Part shown: one piece after another, positions 32,054 to 40,952 of the stretch | Layout: every line of letters begins with the position of its first letter | How positions within the stretch are numbered: the stretch's first letter is position 1 | Assembly: GCF_012935325.2 (NCBI RefSeq) | Contig: NZ_JABBYG020000002.1 | Span: 1-64,000, forward strand | Direction: 5' to 3' | Length of the DNA: 64,000 nucleotides | Source: Paenibacillus sp. PL91 | GTDB lineage: Bacteria; Bacillota; Bacilli; Paenibacillales; Paenibacillaceae | Position numbers and translations under genes: made by a program | Notes under the pieces: model-generated | The model's database searches: none | What the model was told of the DNA's origin: nothing | Seen by the model: only the letters and a program-made list of their open reading frames with translations

Positions 32054-32599
32054 TCAAAGCACATCCTTTTCTTCAAATGAACAATAAATTTGATTGAGGT
32101 CACTCCAACCATATGCCATTTCGATTAAATGGCCGTTTCCTAATGGGATATCCTTTTCCGCAAAAAGCTTGCCTCCTAATCTGGAATAAAAGGTTGTCGC
32201 GGGATTTTCAGCTAAAACCCAGACCATTAAAGATTGATATTTGTGTAGTCTCAAATGATTTACGATAGCGGAAAATAATGCTTTTCCATATCCATTACCT
32301 TGATATTCTTTTAGCAAGTAGATGGAATAGAGCTCTGCGTCGTATTTATATTGTTCACTTCTGCTCTTTCAGCCATTTGAGAAGCCGACAATAGCTCCAT
32401 CTTCATTTTCCAATACGAAGCTCACTTCATCGGGATTCAAATGATGAAATACCCAGTTCCAATTATTTATGCGCTTTTCAACGCTTAGATTGTTTAAATA
32501 ATCATCCGAAATCATCCCTCTATAAGTCGACTTCCAACTGGCTACATGAACTTGAGCAATGCCAGGGACATCCTCGATAGAAGCTTGCCGAATCCGCAT
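32054..32599 (-). pseudogene. GNAT acetyltransferase with one nonsense codon
   Basis: Both halves lie in one frame. Residues 1-76 (MRIRQASIEDVPGIAQVHVA to GAIVGFSNG) end in TGA at 32369, after which the same frame goes on KSRSEQYKYDAELYSIYLL and KEYQGNGYGKALF with the acetyl-CoA loop. The stop replaces what is a Gly (GGA) in relatives, so a single base change killed it, or it is a sequencing error. All other parts of the domain appear intact. Confidence 0.88.
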
Positions 32600-32648
32600 T
32601 TCAACCTCCTTTAAAGTAATTTCCTTTATAATAAAAATGGATTCAAAA

Positions 32649-33173
32649 TCACTGTTTATTCAATAACTTCATATTGGTTATAAATTGTTTAACTTCTTTT
32701 GGAGACTTTAAAATAATTACTCTCTTATCAGGCGAATGGTTTCTGAGTTGCTCCATAATTTTAGGTTTTTGTTCTATTGAATAATCCCATACCCACTTTA
32801 GAAATTGAAAATTGATACGTTCTTCGCAGCCTTCTGCCAGATCATCTCTTTTCTTATTACGGTACTGAAACCTTCTCTTAAGCACACGAAATAAGCAAAT
32901 CCACCTTGACAAATCAATAAATATGATTGTATCTGCCGCATTTAGCCTTATGTCAATTGTACCCCCGTAATTTCCATCAATTATCCATCTTTCGTGATTT
33001 ATGAGTTTCTCTTGAACCTTCTTTTGCTCATCTTTTGGTGTTGCAACCCAGCCTGGCTTCCAAAAAATCGCATCTAGATGATAAACATTTATCAACAGAA
33101 TCTTCCCTATCGTACGAGCCAGAGTTGATTTACCTGATCCGCCAGAGCCTATTAGTATAATTTTTTTCATCAT
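32649..33173 (-). CDS. P-loop kinase, FlaR/topology-modulation type
   Basis: A 174-residue adenylate-kinase-like ATPase. IILIGSGGSGKSTLAR is the Walker A, NVYHLDAIFWKPGW and WIIDGNYGGTIDIRL are the typical boxes of the group annotated as topology modulation protein (FlaR). The real substrate of this group is unknown. A second member lies at 37556. Ribosome site AGGACGG. Confidence 0.87.
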   Translation of the reverse strand: MMKKIILIGSGGSGKSTLARTIGKILLINVYHLDAIFWKPGWVATPKDEQKKVQEKLINHERWIIDGNYGGTIDIRLNAADTIIFIDLSRWICLFRVLKRRFQYRNKKRDDLAEGCEERINFQFLKWVWDYSIEQKPKIMEQLRNHSPDKRVIILKSPKEVKQFITNMKLLNKQ

Positions 33174-33326
33174 GAGGCCGTCCTATCAAGAAATATTTGT
33201 AACCATATTAGATTTATTATGAGATATTCTTATTATTCACGCTGACCACAAAGTACTTTTCTTAGCGCTTCTTAATACATTCCCAAATTCCCTTGTACCC
33301 AAGGGACATGATAAGCAGCCACCGGT

Positions 33327-33443
33327 TTAAAAAACCTCTCCCTTTTGTTTCGTCTGTGCATCCGATAAAACTAATCGGGTTTCATTAGGCAACGGTAGTC
33401 CTATGACGTTCTTTCCTTCTCTAATAATAAGCATTTGTTTCAT
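33327..33443 (-). CDS. possible small protein or decayed gene
   Basis: A 38-residue frame with GAGGTGA before ATG 33443 (begins MKQMLIIREGKNVIGL). It ends in a six-T run; removing one T would extend it to a further 18 residues (KPVAAYHVPWVQGN). It may be a frameshifted remnant. Not recognised. The rest of 33174-33529 shows nothing else. Confidence 0.35.
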   Translation of the reverse strand: MKQMLIIREGKNVIGLPLPNETRLVLSDAQTKQKGEVF

Positions 33444-33529
33444 TCACCTCTTACTAATTATAACGAAATGGACTCCTAACATAAACGAAATGTTACAATG
33501 TATGTAAATTTATTTAGGAGGAGATTGGA

Positions 33530-33802
33530 ATAAACAGAATTGTTTTTCAAATCATTGCAAGTATAGTTGCTATACTAATACTATTAATAGGATTATTATA
33601 TGGCTATTGGGATATGAAGCAGCCGAAAACAGGACCAGTCGGCAACGGTGTAGTAGAAGGACCTAGTGCAATGCAATGGATATCATTCATCGGCGTTATG
33701 TTCGGAGGGGTTTTGAATCTAATTGTTGGCATAAAAAGATATGTGGATTATAAAAAAGCGGTTAACAAAGGAACGAACAGCCAAAAAGATTCAAGCGAAT
33801 AA
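33530..33802 (+). CDS. two-helix membrane protein with apparent ATA start
   Basis: The frame from 33530 encodes 90 residues with two membrane helices (RIVFQIIASIVAILILL... near residues 4-24 and WISFIGVMFGGVLNLIVG near 49-67), a Pro/Gly loop and a Lys/Ser-rich tail. AGGAGGAGATT stands right before an ATA codon; the first in-frame ATG is at 33614 and would cut off the whole first helix and has no ribosome site. Either ATA is used, or an ATG mutated to ATA. Function unknown. Confidence 0.6.
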   Translation: MNRIVFQIIASIVAILILLIGLLYGYWDMKQPKTGPVGNGVVEGPSAMQWISFIGVMFGGVLNLIVGIKRYVDYKKAVNKGTNSQKDSSE

Positions 33803-33908
33803 TTTTTGGTCCCAGCTAGCGCAAAAGCATTATGCAAAAGAAAAAACTGCCAATCGGCAGTCTTTTCTTTGCTTTGTGATCATCATTGAAGTTTTTACGT
33901 CTAAGCAA

Positions 33909-34418
33909 TTATTGCAGTGATTGTAAATGCTCCTCGAAGCGATCCCAAGTTTCTGTGATTCCTTGCTCCATTCCCATTTCCAAAACAGTTTTGAGCGCTT
34001 CAGCAGAAGCATATTTGCCTCGGTTGACGATCTTTGTTTTTCCTTCATGCTCTAGAAATGTCATTGTGACCTCAGTCGAAGGCATTCCCTCTGCTTCATT
34101 ACCTTCTGCGTCGGAGAAATAATCGATGTAGACGATTTTTTCATTTCTTTCAATTTCCTGATAGACTGCCTTGCCCCAAGACTCGAATCCGTAAAAATCC
34201 CCTTGGTTCTTATCCATGCACTTCATGCAGTAATGCCAAATGCCACCTGGCCGAAAATCGACATTGCAAACCGTCACTGTCCACCCGCGAGGTCCCCACC
34301 ACTGCTTTAGATGCTCCGCCTCCGTGAATGCTTTGAATACTAACTCGCGTGGTGCATTAAAAACACGCTCTAAAATAAGTTCTTGTCCCTCTACCTTGGT
34401 AATCATTTGGTTTGTCAT
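33909..34418 (-). CDS. AHSA1/SRPBCC domain protein
   Basis: A 169-residue Aha1/SRPBCC protein: LILERVFNAPRELVFKAFTE, LKQWWGPRGWTVT, FRPGGIWHYCM and the C-terminal ETWDRFEEHL are family hallmarks. Such proteins bind hydrophobic ligands and are often cotranscribed with an ArsR repressor, as here (20 bp downstream of it). ATG 34418 follows AGGAGGAA; the longer in-frame start overlaps the regulator gene. Confidence 0.88.
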   Translation of the reverse strand: MTNQMITKVEGQELILERVFNAPRELVFKAFTEAEHLKQWWGPRGWTVTVCNVDFRPGGIWHYCMKCMDKNQGDFYGFESWGKAVYQEIERNEKIVYIDYFSDAEGNEAEGMPSTEVTMTFLEHEGKTKIVNRGKYASAEALKTVLEMGMEQGITETWDRFEEHLQSLQ

Positions 34419-34437
34419 CGAAAATTCCTCCTGAAAA

Positions 34438-34773
34438 TTAGTTTTTATTTTTATTTGATTCTTCGAATTGCAGCTTCTGCAAGTAATGATCCAGGTTGTC
34501 GAATCGTTCATTCCAAGTCCTTCGGTAGCTTTCGAGCCATTCGTCCAGTACTTTGAACTGCTCTATGCGGAGACTATAATTCCGCTTATTGGCGTCAGCG
34601 TGTACCTCGACTAATTCTGCATCGAGCAAAACACGCAGATGCTTTGAGGCTTGAGGTTGGCGAATTTGAAGGCGATCTGCGATCTCCCCCACCGTTAAGG
34701 GGCCGCCCTGCAGAAGCTCCACAATGCGTAAGCGATTGGGCTCGGCGAGTGCGCTAAAAGTCGATGTGTTCAT
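34438..34773 (-). CDS. ArsR-family regulator
   Basis: A 111-residue winged helix: FSALAEPNRLRIVELLQGGP and IADRLQIRQPQASKHLRVL, without metal-binding cysteines, in the SdpR/YczG-like group that partners AHSA1 proteins. It probably represses its own operon. I take ATG 34773 from the family alignment; a TTG at 34827 with GGAAG upstream would add 18 residues. Confidence 0.88.
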   Translation of the reverse strand: MNTSTFSALAEPNRLRIVELLQGGPLTVGEIADRLQIRQPQASKHLRVLLDAELVEVHADANKRNYSLRIEQFKVLDEWLESYRRTWNERFDNLDHYLQKLQFEESNKNKN

Positions 34774-35009
34774 GATTTTGATTTTCCGTGAATGGTTGAA
34801 CCAGCTGTTGTATCCGTTATTGCACAAGCTTTACTTCCAAAACCATTCATAGCAATCCACCTCATTTCGTTTGCGCTTCTAACTCTTGAATTCAATATAC
34901 CATTTAAGGAATATTCCTGTCAATGAATATTCAAAACAAATTTACTTTTTTTATGTTTTGCTTAAATTTGTTCCTTTTACATTCAGATCTTGTGTGCTTT
35001 TACCCCCAC

Positions 35010-35042
35010 AAAAAAAGACTGGCACCATACCAGGTACCAGCC
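35010..35042 (-). terminator. intrinsic terminator
   Basis: GGCTGGTACC pairs with GGTGCCAGTC (two wobble pairs) on the minus strand followed by TTTTTTTG. Confidence 0.8.
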
Positions 35043-35077
35043 TCATTCATTTTCATACCACGTGTTATATACGTAGC

Positions 35078-36211
35078 TTAATGATTTATAATTGGTATAC
35101 TCATTTTTTTCGACCAAGTTTTGCCGCCATCGGTTGTTCGATACACAGCAGGACTAGACGAGCTTGTATCAGCCATCCACCCTAATTCTTTACTTGTGAA
35201 CGAAATAACACTCTCAAAGCCTTTAATGGTCTTGAGATTAGTCCACGTCTTTCCTGCATCTAATGAACGGCCAACTCCAATGGCTTCACCTGCAGGTGAA
35301 TAGCCTCCGAGAATAGCTGCTCCTTCGACCAGCACCAAGTTGCTTGGGTGACCGCCTGGCGAAGCCGGTCCTTCCTTCACAATACCGACAGCGCCGCCGG
35401 GAGCTGGGCCGCCTCCTGCTGTGTCTTGACTTATTACTTTTTTCCAGCTTGCTCCATTATCTGATGTTGCATATAGTGAATAGGATTGCTGAGACATGCC
35501 CGCGCCGCCATAAAACACAGCCCAAATCTGGCTGCCTCTCGTATAAATCTCACCGCCACTAATCTCAGTTGCTTTCACGCTCAGTTTAGTTGACCAAGTT
35601 GCACCGCCATCCGTTGTTCTAGATAGCTTATAGCCGAATCCTGGTACTACGATAAGCGTCCAACCATGCATCGCATCCGTAAATTCGGCATAGCGAGTAT
35701 TAGCCGGTGTCGTTATTTTGATCCAAGTTTTCCCGCCGTCCGACGTTTTATAGGCAAACGCCCGGGTATATCCGAACCCTTTTTGGGTATCCATAAAATG
35801 TATGCGCTCTAAAGCGATTGGACCGGTTGGAATTTTTGTAAAGCTGCTGCCGCCATTCGTCGTATGAACGAGGGCATTTGTTCCAGCAGCCGAAGATTTA
35901 GCTAACGCCCATCCAGTCGTATTGGATATAAAATCGAGCTGCGTAAACTGCCATGTTCCTTTATAAATAGACTGCCAAGAAGCGCCAGCGTCCGAAGTTC
36001 CGATCAGGAATCCGTTGCCTGCCGCACGTCCCGTTGTACCGTTAAGAAATTGAATATCGCTAAAATGGAAGGTAGAATCACCTGCCGGAGTCCCGCTGAA
36101 AAGATCTTTAGCTGTTGATTCAGCAGCCGCTTGAGTTAACGGCACAGATGCCGTAAGTCCAATTGCCAGCACAGCTACAATAAGTCCACGCTTTAGTTTT
36201 AATGTGTTCAT
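35078..36211 (-). CDS. secreted YCF48/BNR-type beta-propeller protein
   Basis: A 377-residue secreted protein: signal peptide 1-29 (AVLAIGLTASVPLTQAAA), then a beta-propeller with repeated Asp-box-like turns (TSDAGASW, TTNGGSSF, TSDGGKTW, TTDGGATW, TSDNGASW, SLDAGKTW, TTDGGKTW). The fold is that of sialidase/Ycf48 proteins, but no catalytic sialidase residues are seen, so a binding role is likelier. ATG 36211 follows GCAGGAGG. Single gene with a terminator. Confidence 0.85.
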   Translation of the reverse strand: MNTLKLKRGLIVAVLAIGLTASVPLTQAAAESTAKDLFSGTPAGDSTFHFSDIQFLNGTTGRAAGNGFLIGTSDAGASWQSIYKGTWQFTQLDFISNTTGWALAKSSAAGTNALVHTTNGGSSFTKIPTGPIALERIHFMDTQKGFGYTRAFAYKTSDGGKTWIKITTPANTRYAEFTDAMHGWTLIVVPGFGYKLSRTTDGGATWSTKLSVKATEISGGEIYTRGSQIWAVFYGGAGMSQQSYSLYATSDNGASWKKVISQDTAGGGPAPGGAVGIVKEGPASPGGHPSNLVLVEGAAILGGYSPAGEAIGVGRSLDAGKTWTNLKTIKGFESVISFTSKELGWMADTSSSSPAVYRTTDGGKTWSKKMSIPIINH

Positions 36212-36427
36212 TGTCTTTGTCCTCCTGCCATCAAGCTGTGATGAAAACTTTTATTCGATAAAGTACCCTTCCTTGATCCAAACGAAACTTTAACTAGGAA
36301 GGTTGCGTCGATTCACATATTAAAACTAATGTGATTGCATAATGAAATAATGATTTCTTATGGTCCCATATTTAGACAGTTTTGATGTATGATGATAATA
36401 CAAGATTTTAAAAGGAGGATTCTATAA

Positions 36428-37471
36428 TTGAAAGTGGGCAATGCTCGAGCCGCAGCTTCCTTGTGGGTAATGGAACATGCAAGCCATGATCCATCATTTA
36501 TGGGTGCCTATTTCAGCGGATCAACTATAGCGATGTCAGAAGAGATGGAAATGCCGGCTGCTTCAGATATCGATGTCGTAATCGTTACTTCACATGATGA
36601 ACCACCTTTTAAGCTGGGGAAGTTTGAGTACCTTGATACACTGATAGAGGTTACGTACATGACATGGAGCCAGCTCTCCTCTGTAGAGGAGGTTTTATCC
36701 TCCTACCATCTGGCTGGGAGCTTTCGCATCAATACGATTATCGCTGACCCTGCCAAACTACTCGGCAGATTGCAAACGCAAATATCCCGCCACTTCTCAG
36801 ACCTTGCGTGGGTACGCCGTCGATGCGAAAACGTTCGGCAAAAAATCGAAAATGGCCTGCTTGCTGCTGACACCTCAGCACCGCTGCACGATCAAGTGAC
36901 GGGTTGGCTGTTCCCAACGGGCGTTACCACTCACATGGTTCTTGTGGCAGCGCTTCGAAATCCCACAGTGCGCCTCCGCTACCTTGCCGCCCGTGACGTT
37001 CTTCTGGAATATGGTTATTCGAGCTTTTATGAAGATTTGTTAGAGCTGCTTGGATGCTCACATTTGACTCCGCAGCTTGTTGAGCATCATCTCGACAATC
37101 TTTCCCGAACATTCGATGCCGCAGCAGCCGCAGCTAAGACTCCGTTTTTTTTCAGCAGCGACATTACCGAAGCGGCAAGACCGATTGCCATTGATGGAAG
37201 CCGGGAACTTATTCAGGCCGGCAACCACCGAGAGGCGATTTTTTGGATCGTTGCGACTTTTGCTCGCTGCCATAAAATTTTAGCCGCAGACGCTAAACCG
37301 GAGCTGCAAGCCGCTCTTACTCCGTCATTTAAGGCCGTTGTCGCGGACCTTGGCATTCACACATCTGACGATATCATTAGCCGCAGTAAAGCAGTCACTC
37401 AATTTCTTCCTTTGCTTTCGAAGACCACAGAGGCCATTATGCAAGCGAACCCTAATATAAAAGCGAAGTAA
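36428..37471 (+). CDS. nucleotidyltransferase-domain protein
   Basis: A 347-residue protein whose N-terminal 110 residues are a Pol-beta-type nucleotidyltransferase: GAYFSGSTIAMSEE gives the GS motif and AASDIDVVIV the metal-binding DxD. The C-terminal part is helical without a clear domain. Such standalone proteins include antibiotic nucleotidyltransferases, but no drug can be named. Starts at TTG 36428 after AAGGAGG. It is monocistronic. Confidence 0.78.
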   Translation: MKVGNARAAASLWVMEHASHDPSFMGAYFSGSTIAMSEEMEMPAASDIDVVIVTSHDEPPFKLGKFEYLDTLIEVTYMTWSQLSSVEEVLSSYHLAGSFRINTIIADPAKLLGRLQTQISRHFSDLAWVRRRCENVRQKIENGLLAADTSAPLHDQVTGWLFPTGVTTHMVLVAALRNPTVRLRYLAARDVLLEYGYSSFYEDLLELLGCSHLTPQLVEHHLDNLSRTFDAAAAAAKTPFFFSSDITEAARPIAIDGSRELIQAGNHREAIFWIVATFARCHKILAADAKPELQAALTPSFKAVVADLGIHTSDDIISRSKAVTQFLPLLSKTTEAIMQANPNIKAK

Positions 37472-37533
37472 CCCTGTTACAATACAATTAATTAATGAGG
37501 CTGCCTAGCGGTGGTCACCATACTAAACAAAAA

Positions 37534-37557
37534 AGAAGCCGCAGCAATGCGGCTTCT
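37534..37557 (-). terminator. intrinsic terminator
   Basis: AGAAGCCGC / GCGGCTTCT with TTTTTTGTTT on the minus strand; the stem overlaps the stop codon of the kinase gene. Also convergent with the nucleotidyltransferase gene. Confidence 0.85.
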
Positions 37558-38089
37558 AATTCACATTTGTCATGATTTTTGCGGCATGTAATTCCTTTTT
37601 GTTGTTATCTTTCATTACTCGAACTTTATCCTGATACGGTTCTAAAATTTTAAAAATTACAGGCCTATCCCGCTTCTCATAATTGTAATTCCAAATGTAC
37701 ATCTTCCGAAGCATTTCAAAGGTTTGTTCGTAATTGCCTTTTTCAATTCCAAGTTTCTGTATTATAAATCTTTTTAGTATTCTATAATTTCTAATCCAAA
37801 TAGCGGTGTCGAGATAAATGATCATTTCTGCATTTTCAAAACACTGCTGCGTCCATTTGTAATGCACCCCCTCCGTTATCCATTGGTCAGAGGCTATAAT
37901 GTTATGTAATTGTGCGTCTCTTACTTCCGTGCTATTTCTTACATCCCCGTTATCCGTTCTCCGCCAAACCACATTATCCAGTTCATAATATGGAATACTG
38001 AGTTTAGTTGATAATTGTTTAGCTAATGTTGATTTTCCGCTCCCTACAGACCCGATAATATGAATCTTATGAGGCATTTTGCTTGCCAA
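37556..38089 (-). CDS. P-loop kinase, FlaR/topology-modulation type (second copy)
   Basis: A 177-residue relative of the protein at 32649: HIIGSVGSGKSTLAKQL (Walker A), IPYYELDNVVWRR and WITEGVHYKW. Small P-loop kinase with unknown substrate. GGAGGAAGG lies upstream of the TTG at 38089; the ATG at 38077 is too far from it. Confidence 0.85.
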   Translation of the reverse strand: MASKMPHKIHIIGSVGSGKSTLAKQLSTKLSIPYYELDNVVWRRTDNGDVRNSTEVRDAQLHNIIASDQWITEGVHYKWTQQCFENAEMIIYLDTAIWIRNYRILKRFIIQKLGIEKGNYEQTFEMLRKMYIWNYNYEKRDRPVIFKILEPYQDKVRVMKDNNKKELHAAKIMTNVN

Positions 38090-38138
38090 TGCACGATCTA
38101 CCTTCCTCCATTTTCATTTAAGCGTTGCTACCTAAAAG

Positions 38139-38178
38139 TGAAAAGGCCGCCGATCCAAGCTCAGCAGCCTTTTTTTCA
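38139..38178 (-). terminator. intrinsic terminator
   Basis: GTGAAAAGGC..GC / GC..GCCTTTTTTTCAC, strong in both directions; ends the hydrolase gene. Confidence 0.8.
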
Positions 38179-38194
38179 CAAATTTCAATCTGCA

Positions 38195-38914
38195 TTACGC
38201 GTCCTGCTCATCCAAGAATTGCTTTATAGATAGATAAAGCTGTTCACGCTCTGTCGCGCGTATGGCATGTGCCGAGTTAGCAAACTCTTTAACCGTTAGG
38301 ATGCTGAACAAATGCTTATAATGTAACATATCCGCTTCGCTAAGCAATGAGCCTTCAAGCATGCCTCTAATGACCATGGCAGGAAGCGCAAGCTTAGCCT
38401 CCATCCGAACAGGCGTCGAGTCCCGTTGTATCCCTTTTACCGCCTGCTGCCGAATGAACTTATTTCTGCCAGTTGGAATTAGATACTGGTTTATATATTC
38501 GTCAGCCCACTCGGCAGACATTTGTTTATGTTCAGCAGGATAGTCTTCCACGATAAGCGATACGATTTGATCTGCATTTTTTTGTGCAAACCCGAGCGCA
38601 TAGGATACGCCACGAGAGTTGCCCATCAAATGAAAACGTTCAATTCCTGTCTCTTGAACTACCGCTGCCAAATCTGACACGTGATCCGCCAAATCATATT
38701 TGGTTCGCGGCGTATCACTTCGGCCTCTTCCGCGAAACGAGAGAACAACGGCCCTTCGAGGCAGCAAATAAGCTAACAAATCTTCATATTCTTCCGCGGC
38801 TTCCGATAATCCTGGACAAATAATGATAGGTGTTAGGTGATGATCTGCCATACGCAGAGTGTCCAGATAATGAATATTAACGTCTTGATTAGCAGCTAGG
38901 CCTGATACAAACAT
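38195..38914 (-). CDS. alpha/beta hydrolase
   Basis: A 239-residue alpha/beta-fold hydrolase. FRGRGRSDTP is the typical loop, LMGNSRGVSYALG holds the nucleophile Ser, and the C-terminal NSAHAIRATE the His. It lacks a lid insertion, like small esterases and C-C hydrolases. Substrate unknown. ATG 38914 follows GGGGGG. The downstream side has a strong terminator. Confidence 0.87.
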   Translation of the reverse strand: MFVSGLAANQDVNIHYLDTLRMADHHLTPIIICPGLSEAAEEYEDLLAYLLPRRAVVLSFRGRGRSDTPRTKYDLADHVSDLAAVVQETGIERFHLMGNSRGVSYALGFAQKNADQIVSLIVEDYPAEHKQMSAEWADEYINQYLIPTGRNKFIRQQAVKGIQRDSTPVRMEAKLALPAMVIRGMLEGSLLSEADMLHYKHLFSILTVKEFANSAHAIRATEREQLYLSIKQFLDEQDA

Positions 38915-38941
38915 AGGTAACCCCCCTTCAGCAATTCCTAA

Positions 38942-39337
38942 TCATTTCTCTCTAGCAATGAAGAAGCATTTATCCGTGTGGGTGAAGCCAATACGCGGAT
39001 AATATTCAACTGCCGCAGGAGCGGAGAGCAGAACGAGCGATACTTCCGCTCCGAGCGACTCCCTTAAGCTGTCGACCAGCTGCTTGCCGATGCCAAGCCG
39101 TTGATAATCCCTGTCGACAGCCAGATCCGAAAGATAACAGCAATATGCATAATCTGTGATCGCACGAGCTACGCCAACAAGTTTATCGCCATCCCAGGCG
39201 CTTAAGATAATGTCAGCGTTGTCAATCATTTTTTGCATTCGCTCTAAATCCTGAAAGGGGCGCTTTATGCCTGAGTTAGCGAATACTTGTGAGAGATCGG
39301 ACGCGGATAAGGCTTTACTATTTTCATACCGAATCAT
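38942..39337 (-). CDS. GNAT-family acetyltransferase
   Basis: A 131-residue GNAT protein. LSDLAVDRDYQRLGIGKQL is the acetyl-CoA-binding motif A and VEYYPRIGF the C-terminal motif B. Its start overlaps the stop of the bacillithiol-transferase-like gene (ATGA). Small single-domain members of this type acetylate small amines or protein N-termini; substrate unknown. Confidence 0.9.
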   Translation of the reverse strand: MIRYENSKALSASDLSQVFANSGIKRPFQDLERMQKMIDNADIILSAWDGDKLVGVARAITDYAYCCYLSDLAVDRDYQRLGIGKQLVDSLRESLGAEVSLVLLSAPAAVEYYPRIGFTHTDKCFFIAREK

Positions 39338-39876
39338 AATCGGCCACCATGAGCATCCTTGCGCTTATTTCGGTATGCCATAATGTGAGCAACGTGATGG
39401 TTGCCATGCCACGCGTAATTGCCGAGCGTATAATCTAACGCATAGGTTTCCTGCGACCCCGGATGAAAAAATAGCTTTTTAAAATCAGAATCCGTCAACG
39501 ATCTAAGTAAAATCGCCCATCTCTTATGTAAGTGGTCAAGTAGGGATAAAGAAAGCTCGATATCCGCATCTGTCGTATCCTGAAGCTCTGCCCAGCGCTC
39601 CTCGTAATAGGGTTTGATCGTTGATGTCTCCTCAGTCAATGCGAGCTTAAAACGAGTGTAACTGTTCATATGACTGTCCGCAACATGATGCACAACTTGC
39701 TTGATTTTCCATCCACCCTCGCGATAAGGGGTATTTAGCTCCTCCTCATTTAAACCCTCAACGCTGCTGCGGAGACGGCTTGGAAGCTGCTCGATTTCCT
39801 GAATCCAGCCTTCTCGCTGCTGCGGTGAGATCTCGCCTGTCAGGCTGAATGTTCCAATCGGATATCTCTCATCCAT
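39334..39876 (-). CDS. DinB-fold bacillithiol transferase-like protein (YfiT/BstA)
   Basis: A 180-residue DinB-like four-helix protein of the YfiT group, named putative metal-dependent hydrolase or bacillithiol transferase. VVHHVADSHMNSY and NYAWHGNHHVAHI hold the His residues for a metal. YfiT-type enzymes conjugate bacillithiol, the thiol of Firmicutes, to electrophiles such as antibiotics. Translationally coupled with the GNAT gene that follows. Confidence 0.9.
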   Translation of the reverse strand: MDERYPIGTFSLTGEISPQQREGWIQEIEQLPSRLRSSVEGLNEEELNTPYREGGWKIKQVVHHVADSHMNSYTRFKLALTEETSTIKPYYEERWAELQDTTDADIELSLSLLDHLHKRWAILLRSLTDSDFKKLFFHPGSQETYALDYTLGNYAWHGNHHVAHIMAYRNKRKDAHGGRL

Positions 39877-39894
39877 ACAAATCCTTCTCTCTTC

Positions 39895-40557
39895 TTATAG
39901 GATAGCTAGCAATTCGTCTAATCTAGTAATGGTGTGCAGCGGCGTTGCCGTTAACTCTTCGCGCCATGGCTGATTCACCTGTACCCATATCGTGCCTAAG
40001 CCTGCAAGAGAGGCTCCCTCGATATCGTTTACGGGGTGATCGCCAACATAAATGCACTGCTCAGGCCGCAAATTCAGCTCGGTCCATGCCGCCTCGAAGA
40101 TGCGACGGTCAGGCTTCTTAACGCCCGCTTCCTCAGAAACGATAATAAAGTCAAAATGTTCTCGCAATCCTAAATGATCAATTTTCCCATATTGGATTTC
40201 GGTTCTGCCATTCGTTATGAGTCCAACTTTATATTTGCTTTTGGCATGCCGAATGACCTCTAATGCCTGGTCGAAGAGAACCGCGCTTTTTACATAATGC
40301 TCGCTATAAAAATGCATAAGCTCTTGATGCTCCGGCTTCGCCGTCCAAGGCAGCTGATCCAGCAATTCCCGGAACAGCTCCCGCTTGTCCTTATAGCCGT
40401 CCTGATCTAATTCGATAATGAGAGCAAGCTGCTGTTCATAAGATTCCAATTGCTCGAAATAATGGTTTAGAAACGAAGCGGCAAACGACTTGAAAGTATG
40501 TGTACGATCCAAGATGGTATTATCCAAATCAAAGATAACCGCTTTTATATCCGTCAT
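39895..40557 (-). CDS. HAD-family hydrolase
   Basis: A 220-residue haloacid-dehalogenase-type phosphatase with cap type 1. Motif I VIFDLDNTILDR, motif II LITNGRTEIQ, motif III VKKPDRRIFEAAW and motif IV YVGDHPVNDIEGA are all present. It resembles the YjjG/YqaB group that acts on nucleotides and sugar phosphates. ATG 40557 follows GGGGG. It is 18 bp upstream of the bacillithiol-transferase gene and may be cotranscribed with it. Confidence 0.9.
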   Translation of the reverse strand: MTDIKAVIFDLDNTILDRTHTFKSFAASFLNHYFEQLESYEQQLALIIELDQDGYKDKRELFRELLDQLPWTAKPEHQELMHFYSEHYVKSAVLFDQALEVIRHAKSKYKVGLITNGRTEIQYGKIDHLGLREHFDFIIVSEEAGVKKPDRRIFEAAWTELNLRPEQCIYVGDHPVNDIEGASLAGLGTIWVQVNQPWREELTATPLHTITRLDELLAIL

Positions 40558-40600
40558 AGCTCTGCCCCCTTCATTTTCATGATTATACAACTTTTAGGGA

Positions 40601-40893
40601 TTAACGAATAGTCAGTTTTTTAATGAAACGATAGCCTGTCGTCTCAAAGCCTTTCGAATGCGCTCGCATTCTCTCAGGCTTCAATCCGCTGGTAATATAT
40701 GGGATTTGAGAATGTCGTTCAAGCGCCACGCTTCCGCAAAACGGACTAAAGCGGTTCAGATGCCTTGGCCCTCGTAATTTTTCTTCGTAACGAGCAAAGA
40801 GATTTGCGTCACAGCGTCATCCTCTTCATAGGAACAAAGCTCGCGTAGCCCTATCATGCCTACCACTTTTTCCTCTAATAACTCCTTTATATG
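40601..40893 (-). pseudogene. GNAT acetyltransferase, decayed
   Basis: The frame LLEEKVVGMIGLRELCSYEE, then DDAVTQISLLVTKKNYEGQG is an acetyltransferase core with its acetyl-CoA loop; a TGA follows (EGQGI*), later another stop, and the C-terminus SGLKPERMRAHSKGFETTGY appears in a different frame. The N-terminal start is missing. At least one stop and one frameshift; dead. Confidence 0.85.
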
Positions 40894-40904
40894 AAAATAT
40901 GAAC

Positions 40905-40945
40905 AAATAAATAGGCCGCCTGCAATTGAGGCTGCCTATTTATTT
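40905..40945. terminator. bidirectional terminator
   Basis: AAATAAATAGGC / GCCTATTTATTT, 12-bp stem, T-rich tails on both strands. Confidence 0.85.
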
Positions 40946-40952
40946 TATAATA

